Positions 1-5,574 of a stretch of 5,574 bases of DNA are shown here, piece after piece. A program made the translations under genes and the position numbers. How positions within the stretch are numbered: the stretch's first letter is position 1; every line of letters starts with the position of its first letter. This DNA comes from Candidatus Hydrothermarchaeota archaeon (GTDB lineage: Archaea; Hydrothermarchaeota; Hydrothermarchaeia; Hydrothermarchaeales; WAQR01), in contig WAQR01000229.1 of the NCBI GenBank assembly GCA_015520145.1, positions 1 to 5,574 on the forward strand, in the 5' to 3' direction. The notes under the pieces were generated by a model. The model worked only from the letters and a program-made list of their open reading frames with translations. It had not been told where the DNA came from and ran no database searches.

Positions 1-978
1 ATAACAAAATATTTTGCTCCTCGAAAATGGAATAATATTAGTCCCTTATTAAGAGATGATTATGGGAAAGGGTATAAAAACTGTCTTGACTTATTAATAT
101 CTACTATAAAAGACGATCCTGAAACATATAAGATCCTATTATTAGAAAAATTTCCCGAATTAAATGTAGATTTCATACTAGTTGATGAAGGACAAGATTG
201 GCCTGAAGAAGAAAGAGAAATTATAAAATGGCTTGCAGGCGGCTATGAGAAGCTAATAGTTGCTATAGGCCCAGACCAAATAACGAGAGGACAAAGAAAA
301 TACTCTAAATGGTTTCCAGACCTTCAGAATGATCGAAAACATTTCTGGGCTTTAAAAGAAAATATGAGGCAAAAAGGTAAACTCTATAGATTCAACAAAA
401 TAATTTCTGAAGAACTACTACATGATGAATGGACTACTTCTTTTATTGAAGAAAGAATTGGAGAGGGATTTATTGAAATAATTCCAGATAGTACCTTGAT
501 GAATGAAAATTTCTGGCTATCTTTACAGAAAACCTTAGAAGCATCTGGGAATATGCCTGTAGATTGTTTAATAATTGAACCTGATGAATTAAATAAAGAA
601 AATAACGAAAAACTAACAAAAGAAATCCTTTCAATACATTCATTAAGTTATTGGGATGGTACAACTAAATTAATTAGACAAACATCCTTTCCATGGCAAA
701 CATCTCAATATAGAATTGTAAAATATTCTTCCTGTCGTGGTTTGGAAGGATGGATTGTAATTGTTAGATTAATTGATAAACAATATTCTATCTATTCTAA
801 AAGATTCAGCAGGGAAGCTATATCGCTACTTAAAGAAAAAATAGAGGATGAAGTAATTACTCAACTAAGAATAGCTCTTACGAGAGGAATCGATGGGATA
901 TATATAACATACGAAAACGAATTCCATCCATTTGTGCAAAGGTTAACCAAAATTAAAGAAAAATTAGAATATCAATAA
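1..978 (+). CDS. Superfamily 1 (UvrD/Rep-like) helicase, C-terminal part; 5' end outside window
   Basis: The frame is open from the first base and stops at TAA 976-978, giving 325 visible residues; the N-terminus with Walker A is missing. Seen: a Walker B/motif II, VDEGQDW (D62-W67 of the visible part, bases 184-201); a motif III-like GPDQ at residues 90-93; a motif IV-like LKENMRQKG with R123; a motif V-like SCRGLEGW (R246-G250, bases 736-750); and a motif VI-like ALTRG at 292-296, carrying the expected arginine. The order and spacing are those of SF1A helicases, which use ATP hydrolysis to move along and unwind nucleic acid, probably in the cytoplasm. Motif III is atypical, since UvrD-type proteins usually have GDxxQ. 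The ATG at 364 is internal, after motifs II and III, so it is not the start. The gene is very AT-rich compared with the transfer operon to its right, which suggests a different origin. Such stand-alone helicases occur in repair, plasmid and phage-defence contexts; the visible part does not say which. Family call is firm, role is open. Confidence 0.85.
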   Translation: MTKYFAPRKWNNISPLLRDDYGKGYKNCLDLLISTIKDDPETYKILLLEKFPELNVDFILVDEGQDWPEEEREIIKWLAGGYEKLIVAIGPDQITRGQRKYSKWFPDLQNDRKHFWALKENMRQKGKLYRFNKIISEELLHDEWTTSFIEERIGEGFIEIIPDSTLMNENFWLSLQKTLEASGNMPVDCLIIEPDELNKENNEKLTKEILSIHSLSYWDGTTKLIRQTSFPWQTSQYRIVKYSSCRGLEGWIVIVRLIDKQYSIYSKRFSREAISLLKEKIEDEVITQLRIALTRGIDGIYITYENEFHPFVQRLTKIKEKLEYQ

Positions 979-980
979 AA

Positions 981-998
981 TGGCTTAGTTGGCTTAGT
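981..998. repeat. Perfect 9-bp tandem duplication between convergent genes
   Basis: TGGCTTAGT occurs twice back to back (981-989 and 990-998), immediately after the helicase stop codon. The second copy contains the stop codon of the minus-strand 146-residue gene (TTA at 994-996, read as TAA). Because the unit is nine bases long, the first copy supplies a second in-frame TAA (985-987) three codons further on. A third partial copy, TGGCTT, lies at 1006-1011. It looks like a slippage duplication; no regulatory role is evident. Confidence 0.8.
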
Positions 999-1434
999 CA
1001 TGGATTGGCTTCATACACTCATTGACAAGAGCTGCTCTATAACTAAATGTGTCCTCATCAAAGGCTTCTTCATTTTTTATCTGTTTCACCTGCACAGCAA
1101 TCAGCCTATCAGGGATACCGCTATCGGTTTCCTTTTCAAATATTCCTACTGCAACGTATTCACACCAGGTCAGAATACCAATTTTTTTGCTTATTTCTTT
1201 CAGTACTTTTCTAATATCTAATTCCGTCTTCCATGGTTTTCTTATAACAAATAGTAGGGGCCAGACCTGTCTTACATAGATATCCTCTCCTTGTTTAAAT
1301 GACTTGTTAGCCATCCTTAATATTCTTTCAGTACATGGATCAAACTCTCCTACTACTATCATAGGCTTAAAGTTCCTTATTTCCATTCTTCCGTCTTCGT
1401 AAATCTTTACGTCTCCGTTGTCATAAGTTACCAT
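994..1434 (-). CDS. Hypothetical protein, 146 residues, soluble alpha/beta
   Basis: I do not recognise this family. The ATG at 1434 is supported by a strong AGGAGG-type ribosome binding site about ten bases upstream, and the stop is TAA at 994-996. The protein has no signal peptide or membrane helix. Its N-terminus (VTYDNGDVKIYEDGRMEIRN) reads like two short beta strands with glycine/aspartate turns. A hydrophobic strand follows (MIVVGEFDP, about residues 25-33), then another (VWPLLFVIRKPW, about 58-69), a lysine-rich helix (LDIRKVLKEISKKIG, about 73-87) and a further strand (EYVAVGIFE). It has two cysteines besides C141 near the end. It lies 98 bases beyond the traG-like stop on the same strand, so it could be carried on that transcript, and it meets the helicase gene tail to tail with a 15-base gap. 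Base composition is intermediate between the AT-rich helicase and the operon. A real gene is likely; its function is unknown. Confidence 0.75.
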   Translation of the reverse strand: MVTYDNGDVKIYEDGRMEIRNFKPMIVVGEFDPCTERILRMANKSFKQGEDIYVRQVWPLLFVIRKPWKTELDIRKVLKEISKKIGILTWCEYVAVGIFEKETDSGIPDRLIAVQVKQIKNEEAFDEDTFSYRAALVNECMKPIHD

Positions 1435-1532
1435 TAGACTTAGTTCCTCCTAAAGTTTTACTATTTTACAATACTTCAATGAAAAGCATCATGTAATAAT
1501 ATCTTTTAGGAAGGAAATATTCTATCCAAATA
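1435..1532. other. AT-rich intergenic gap between the traG-like gene and the 146-residue gene
   Basis: These 98 bases separate two genes on the same strand. Apart from the ribosome binding site at 1444-1452, I find only weak elements. One is an imperfect stem, AATATTT against AGATATT on the minus strand, with about 11 bases of loop and no T-run after it. The others are isolated TATTAT and TAAAAT hexamers without a matching -35 at the usual distance. Neither a terminator nor a promoter can be supported, so read-through from the transfer operon remains possible. Confidence 0.6.
1444..1452 (-). promoter_or_regulatory. Ribosome binding site of the 146-residue gene
   Basis: On the minus strand this reads TAGGAGGAA, a near-perfect Shine-Dalgarno sequence, with nine bases between its end and the ATG at 1434. 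It fixes that ATG as the start over the internal Met17. Confidence 0.8.
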
Positions 1533-4500
1533 TCAATCTCCCTTGTATTTTTTCATAAACTCATCCAATCTCTCTCTCCTTCTCTCCTGTTCTTCTTTTG
1601 AGGCCAATGGGTAGGGCTTTCCGCTATCCAGTATTTCTTTTACTCCTTTCATAAACTCTTCCTGACGCTGTTTTGCCCATCTGATGGACTCCTTTAGAGG
1701 CTCACCTATGATGCTGTCTGCTCCGAATTCAAAATCTGTTTTGCCCCTGGCAAGGTCATCCGCAATCTGTTTATACTCCTGCATACCTTTCTGATAATAC
1801 TCATGAGCAATCTCAGGATGAAACTTACCGCCAAAAGTGGCAACTTCTCTGGCCTTCTCCTGGAGTCTTCTGATAGTCCCGTAACGAAGATTGTAATCCC
1901 AGATTTCTTGATTAGTTCTTGAAATCTTGACACCTATATCACTATTAGCGTTTATTTGCAATCCACCAAGAAATTTTACTATTTCGGGCGAACCTGCTTC
2001 AAAATGCAAGTTTCCAGAGCCATCTATATCAGCTGTAGTAAAAATATGTCCACTCTGTTTCACAATCTCATCCAGCATCTTCTGTCCTGCTTTTGCCTGT
2101 TCAATTGCAACGACATCATTGATTTTGCCATCTTTAGAATATAGATCGCTTCCAATGGTATTTATAAGTGCATGTGGAGCCTTTGAAGATGCAAAGAGGT
2201 TCATAGTACCTGAAGATATGTCATATTCAACTGCCCTTGTGGTTTTATCTCTCATGATATGTTCCCTATCCACCCCGGTCCTTTCAGTAGTTAACGCCTT
2301 CCTCATGTTCTCCCATCCGACTTTGGTAAGGGTGAAGTCACTAACGAGGCTTTCCGTACCCGAACTGATGTTAAGGGTAGCATACTGGCTGTCAGGACCT
2401 CCTGTCTGTGAAATGCTTACTTCAGCGGCATTATAGCCCTGCTCCTGCATTCTCTGTATTGCAAGTCCTACGTTTTTTGCTGCCTGTAGATGACCTTTAT
2501 CTCTTAAGCTTTGCTGAAGTTCCTTAAGTTCGTTTACATCCATTGTTTTATTGATGTATCTGCTTGCTCTCAGAGATTCCAGGTCAAACTCCTCTCTAGA
2601 GGCTCCCGCTTCTCCTTTTACGAGAGTAAGCTTACCATCAGCGGTTCTTGCCATTCTTACGCTGTCACCGACCTTGAATCTCGTTTTGTATCCCTGCTCT
2701 TCCATTATTCTGTTCAGATTGTCAACGACTGCCTGATCCTGTAGTACCCACGATTCATGTGCGTGGTGGGCAAGATGGCCTTTATACATCCCCTCAAAGT
2801 CCTCTCTGCTTCCTGCATAGCCCAGGTCTTTTGCAAACTGATAGGTCTGCTCGAATTTGGCAGACTCATTTAGTATTTCATTTGCTCTCATGTGAGCAAG
2901 ACCGTCTGCACCCACTACAGATAGGCCGTCCCTGTCACCTTTTACTGATGCACCTTCCTTTCTGCCGAGAACGACACCCATCTCTCTGGCTGCCACGTTC
3001 AGGTCTTTTATTCCTCTCAGGTCAGCGTACTGCCGTATTGCTCTTCCAATCTGTATATAATTCTTCTTCGAAAGCATCTTTGAGAAGTTCTCAACCCCTC
3101 CGAACCTTTCAGCCACTTCCTTGAAAGCTTCCTGCTGGGTGACGTCACGACGGACACGGATGGCTCCAGCATCGAGAAACCTGTCAATTTTGTCAGGCCC
3201 CAGGCCTCTCAGGGCCTCTGTGGCTCTGGAAGCCGAATGAAAGTATCCGAGAAATGCTCCTGCTTTTTCGTCAATCTCTCTGTCAGTGGCATGAGGATGA
3301 GCCTTCAGATAAGCATCTCTGAACTCCTGCCTGAACTGATCAGCCGTGATTGCCTGCCCCACCTCCCTGAACCTCTGTATATCACCAAGCATGGCTGCCT
3401 GGGCTGGCGTCAGTTTGTCTCCCCAGTATGCGGTTTTGACGTTCTGCATGGCTCCAGCATGAGAAAGCGACTCAACAGCCGCACCACCACCTCCAAGTGC
3501 GTCCATCGTTTTGAGATTGGTATCAATGGCTCTTTTTTCCTGAAGCATCCTCTGAGCGGCGTGAATGTCAAACCTGTATGCGTTTGCCCAGGTCTCGGTC
3601 GGCATAACCTCGTTCTGTGCCTTGATCTGTGATGAGACCTGGTCAGGAGACTGTGAGGCCACACCTGCAGATGCTCCCATGGACTGAATCTGTCCCATCA
3701 GGTTTCCTGCCATCATTGCCATCGTGTGAGAACCCAGTGTCTTTACGAAGATTCCACTCATGAAGGTACTCAAAAGCAGTGAGAGGGCCCTGAAGGATCC
3801 TATCATTGCAATACCACTTGAAGCGGCATTGGGTGCATACAGTATTGCATCGAGACCCATGTTGTTCTGTCTTATAAACATGAAGGCGTTATGTATTTCA
3901 TTGAGGCATATTCTGTTCACGAATGCATCGGCTATGTTCCACATGCTGAGCCACACGAAAAGCCCAAGTATGTTTATGAGTATCCTGCCGAAAAGCGGGG
4001 TTGGAAGGAATATGATCAGAAAGGCCGTAAGCCCTCCTATTATGGCTGTAAGCCACCCCTTGAGCTGTGGTAAAAACTTATGAAAACTCATAAGAGACCC
4101 TATACTGGAAAAGATGTTTTTGGACTGAACCAGTGCCTGGTATGCAGTGTTACCGTTTTCAATTAGTACGTCCCTGAAAGTCCACGCCAGATTGACCTGG
4201 CGGATATAGTTTTCGGGAACGCTGCATATTGACTGGTTGTGGTTGAATTCGCAGTATTTGGTTATGATGCTTTTGCACTGAGCGAACTGTGTTGCATCAT
4301 CAGGGTTGATACCCGAAGCGGCACAGATAGACTTCAGGGTATCTGTAAAATTATTCGGGTCCTGCAGATAGGCTTTGATGTTGGCCCAGGCGTCTGTACA
4401 CGTCATGGTAACGCCCGTAGGATGTGCATCATCGTAATAGACAGTGTAGATGGCAGGATTCACAGCCTTCTCAAAGGTTGGAATAAAGTCTGTAGTCTGA

Positions 4501-5150
4501 CTTTCTATTTCATCCACGGTGAGTGTGGTTCCTGGTCTTTCAAGCTCAAAGAACACACAGTCCTTGTAATACTTCTTCAGAGAATTGTATATGTGAGAGG
4601 TCTTCCACTTGTTCTGTCCTGAAGCTTTATAGAGAAGGTCATACCCGATCCATGAGGCCGCCTCTTCCAGCCTCGGAGCCCCAGGTGTCGATGGCGTACC
4701 GATTAGTTCGCCAAGACCTTCCTCTACCTTATTAAGTACCCCGACTATAAGGACAATACCGTTTGGCAGTTCTACCTGCTGAAACTTGTTTAGGTTTTTG
4801 TCGTATATTGTGAGGCGTCCCATTGATGCGGGGCTGAAAAGTGCCACGTAAACGGCAAGACCCAGCAGTACGGGGAAGGCCACGGGCGCAAGTATGCCCG
4901 TCCTCTGCCCTGAAAGTCCTTTTGCAAATACAGTGGTAAAACCGAAGAATATACCCATCATCACGGCCACGAACATCAGACCTTCCCAGCCTGCATCACT
5001 AAGCCACAGTGACAGGGAGTGGAAAGCCTCAAAAACAGTGTCGAAATTTCCGTAAGTTACGAATTCCATGTCTATGGCATAAGAGGGAGACGCTCCAAGT
5101 ATCAGGGAAATCAAAGAAAATATGGGAATAAATGCTTTTTTGTATCTCAT
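1533..5150 (-). CDS. traG: TraG-like F-type conjugation protein (mating-pair formation/stabilisation), TraG N-terminal family
   Basis: F-type TraG is an inner-membrane protein of the conjugative type IV secretion system. Its N-terminal part is needed for pilus assembly and its C-terminal part for mating-pair stabilisation and entry exclusion. This copy has 1205 residues from the ATG at 5150, longer than F TraG (about 940). Numbering here counts an upstream in-frame TTG as residue 1. Seen in order: a signal-like N-terminus ending ASPSYA (21-26); the motif FVTYGNFDTVFEAFHSLSLW (31-50), resembling the TraG_N opening; membrane segments at about 58-77 and 88-107; a loop of about 250 residues with six cysteines (C199, C252, C277, C293, C301, C310); hydrophobic helices at about 366-383, 389-411 and 446-470; then about 700 soluble residues with no cysteine. 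That soluble part has alanine- and glutamine-rich helices, two [ND]ISSGTxxL elements (about 928-936 and 978-986) and a charged tail rich in E, R and K. No peptidase or ATPase motif is seen. The ATG is preferred over the TTG because GGGGGTG sits five bases upstream of it. The start overlaps the previous stop by one base, so translation is probably coupled. The family call rests on layout and N-terminal similarity from memory. Confidence 0.8.
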   Translation of the reverse strand: MRYKKAFIPIFSLISLILGASPSYAIDMEFVTYGNFDTVFEAFHSLSLWLSDAGWEGLMFVAVMMGIFFGFTTVFAKGLSGQRTGILAPVAFPVLLGLAVYVALFSPASMGRLTIYDKNLNKFQQVELPNGIVLIVGVLNKVEEGLGELIGTPSTPGAPRLEEAASWIGYDLLYKASGQNKWKTSHIYNSLKKYYKDCVFFELERPGTTLTVDEIESQTTDFIPTFEKAVNPAIYTVYYDDAHPTGVTMTCTDAWANIKAYLQDPNNFTDTLKSICAASGINPDDATQFAQCKSIITKYCEFNHNQSICSVPENYIRQVNLAWTFRDVLIENGNTAYQALVQSKNIFSSIGSLMSFHKFLPQLKGWLTAIIGGLTAFLIIFLPTPLFGRILINILGLFVWLSMWNIADAFVNRICLNEIHNAFMFIRQNNMGLDAILYAPNAASSGIAMIGSFRALSLLLSTFMSGIFVKTLGSHTMAMMAGNLMGQIQSMGASAGVASQSPDQVSSQIKAQNEVMPTETWANAYRFDIHAAQRMLQEKRAIDTNLKTMDALGGGGAAVESLSHAGAMQNVKTAYWGDKLTPAQAAMLGDIQRFREVGQAITADQFRQEFRDAYLKAHPHATDREIDEKAGAFLGYFHSASRATEALRGLGPDKIDRFLDAGAIRVRRDVTQQEAFKEVAERFGGVENFSKMLSKKNYIQIGRAIRQYADLRGIKDLNVAAREMGVVLGRKEGASVKGDRDGLSVVGADGLAHMRANEILNESAKFEQTYQFAKDLGYAGSREDFEGMYKGHLAHHAHESWVLQDQAVVDNLNRIMEEQGYKTRFKVGDSVRMARTADGKLTLVKGEAGASREEFDLESLRASRYINKTMDVNELKELQQSLRDKGHLQAAKNVGLAIQRMQEQGYNAAEVSISQTGGPDSQYATLNISSGTESLVSDFTLTKVGWENMRKALTTERTGVDREHIMRDKTTRAVEYDISSGTMNLFASSKAPHALINTIGSDLYSKDGKINDVVAIEQAKAGQKMLDEIVKQSGHIFTTADIDGSGNLHFEAGSPEIVKFLGGLQINANSDIGVKISRTNQEIWDYNLRYGTIRRLQEKAREVATFGGKFHPEIAHEYYQKGMQEYKQIADDLARGKTDFEFGADSIIGEPLKESIRWAKQRQEEFMKGVKEILDSGKPYPLASKEEQERRRERLDEFMKKYKGD

Positions 5151-5455
5151 CAAAACACCCCCAATTCAACCAGGATTATAAAACTGAGAGTAAGAAGAGA
5201 AATAATACTGCAAAAAAGGTTAGCCACTGCATAGAAGAACTTCTTTTCTCTGAATCTTATATATGCCTTTTCACCATATGAGATTATCGAAAACAAGATA
5301 ACAAAATACAGCATTGTGAAAGCCGCAGATCCGACGTAGTTTTTGTATGCGATCACGTGGATAAGGAATATACTCAAGAAGAGCAAACCAACAGCGTAAA
5401 AGGCTTTTTTAGACAGACCGTTTATGTATACACTTATCACGTCTCTGATTGACAT
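5150..5455 (-). CDS. Small three-helix membrane protein in the transfer operon, unknown function
   Basis: The protein has 101 residues with three hydrophobic stretches predicted to cross the membrane: about 19-37 (FYAVGLLFLSIFLIHVIAY), 42-60 (GSAAFTMLYFVILFSIISY) and 74-98 (FYAVANLFCSIISLLTLSF). The first connecting turn is short, and the second is strongly basic (EKAYIRFREKK, 62-72). By the positive-inside rule that loop should face the cytoplasm, leaving the N-terminus outside and the C-terminus outside or in the membrane; the basic N-terminal stretch (R4, K16, K17) argues partly against this, so topology is uncertain. The ATG at 5455 has GGGGAT nine bases upstream. The stop TGA overlaps the first base of the traG-like ATG. 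I do not recognise the family. Position suggests an inner-membrane accessory of the type IV secretion system; an entry-exclusion or assembly partner of TraG is possible but unproven. Confidence 0.75.
   Translation of the reverse strand: MSIRDVISVYINGLSKKAFYAVGLLFLSIFLIHVIAYKNYVGSAAFTMLYFVILFSIISYGEKAYIRFREKKFFYAVANLFCSIISLLTLSFIILVELGVF
5156..5162 (-). promoter_or_regulatory. Ribosome binding site deciding the traG start
   Basis: On the minus strand this reads GGGGGTG, with five bases (TTTTG) before the ATG at 5150. An in-frame TTG at 5153 would be only two bases from it, so ATG is the better start. The site lies inside the end of the upstream small membrane-protein gene, which fits translational coupling. 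Confidence 0.6.
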
Positions 5456-5460
5456 CTTTA

Positions 5461-5574
5461 TTACATCCCCGTCACTCTATTTGCTGTTGAATCACCGAAC
5501 TTTACGGTCAGATACTGGTGTGAAAACTCGTCAAACTCATTCATCCTCTGAGCATAGGCATAAAGTGCGTTTAC
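5461..5574 (-). CDS. C-terminal 37 residues of an upstream transfer-operon gene (possibly TraH-like); rest outside window
   Basis: On the minus strand one frame is open from the window edge to TAA at 5461-5463. It encodes VNALYAYAQRMNEF, then DEFSHQYLTVKFGDS and TANRVTGM. Coding identity is supported by the open frame, by the five-base gap to the next ATG, and by that gene's ribosome binding site lying inside this reading frame. In F and SXT-type transfer regions traH precedes traG, so TraH is a positional guess; the 37 residues are too few for me to recognise the family. The fragment is hydrophilic and has no membrane segment or cysteine. Confidence 0.5.
   Translation of the reverse strand, partial: VNALYAYAQRMNEFDEFSHQYLTVKFGDSTANRVTGM
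5465..5470 (-). promoter_or_regulatory. Ribosome binding site of the small membrane protein
   Basis: On the minus strand this reads GGGGAT, with nine bases before the ATG at 5455. It is embedded in the last codons of the upstream gene, so the two genes are probably co-translated from one message. Confidence 0.55.

Noticed and set aside
470..664. Minus-strand 64-codon frame inside the helicase gene
   Set aside because: Antisense to a well-supported helicase, with no ribosome binding site or context to support it.
364..978. Separate 204-residue gene starting at ATG 364
   Set aside because: The same frame is open back to base 1 and upstream codons encode helicase motifs II and III, so the ATG is internal to a longer gene.
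1435..1532. Promoter or rho-independent terminator in the gap after traG
   Set aside because: TATTAT and TAAAAT hexamers lack a -35 at 16-18 bases, and the best stem is AT-only, imperfect and without a following T-run.
3160..3466. Thirteen-base repeat ATGGCTCCAGCAT at 3160-3172 and 3448-3460
   Set aside because: It encodes AGA[IM] in the same codons at two sites in the same gene, but the flanking protein sequence does not match; probably chance or codon preference.
1927..4735. Several open frames of 60-170 codons on the plus strand inside the traG region
   Set aside because: They lie antisense to a 1205-codon gene with a recognisable family layout, lack convincing ribosome binding sites and read like shadow translations.
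5461..5574. Firm assignment of the truncated upstream gene as traH
   Set aside because: Only 37 C-terminal residues are visible and none form a motif I can recognise; only gene order supports it.

Overview
The window looks like part of a mobile genetic element, conjugative or integrative-conjugative, from a Gram-negative-type bacterium. The basis is a long minus-strand CDS with the layout of the F-type type IV secretion protein TraG: a signal-like N-terminus, inner-membrane segments around a cysteine-containing non-cytoplasmic loop, and a long soluble C-terminal half. The species cannot be fixed from this stretch.

Right part (about 1533-5574, minus strand, read right to left): a tightly packed operon. 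It starts with the last 37 codons of an upstream gene (5461-5574; TraH is guessed from position only). Five bases later comes a 101-residue protein with three predicted membrane helices (5150-5455). Its TGA overlaps by one base the ATG of the traG-like gene (1533-5150, 1205 residues). Strong purine-rich ribosome binding sites precede the last two genes.

Middle (about 994-1532): a 98-base AT-rich gap, then a 146-residue minus-strand protein I do not recognise (994-1434). It has its own AGGAGG-type ribosome binding site. I see neither a convincing terminator nor a convincing promoter in the gap, so it could be the last gene of the traG operon or a separate unit.

Left part (1-978, plus strand): the C-terminal 325 residues of a superfamily 1 (UvrD/Rep-like) helicase whose N-terminus, with Walker A, lies outside the window. 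It is far more AT-rich than the transfer operon and converges on the 146-residue gene with only 15 bases between stop codons. This looks like a junction between transfer backbone and cargo or a defence-type gene.

Working together (inference): the right-hand genes would build the mating-pair formation and stabilisation part of a conjugation machine. The helicase and the small unknown protein are probably accessory genes at the edge of that module. No rRNA, tRNA, CRISPR array, transposase or attachment site is visible.
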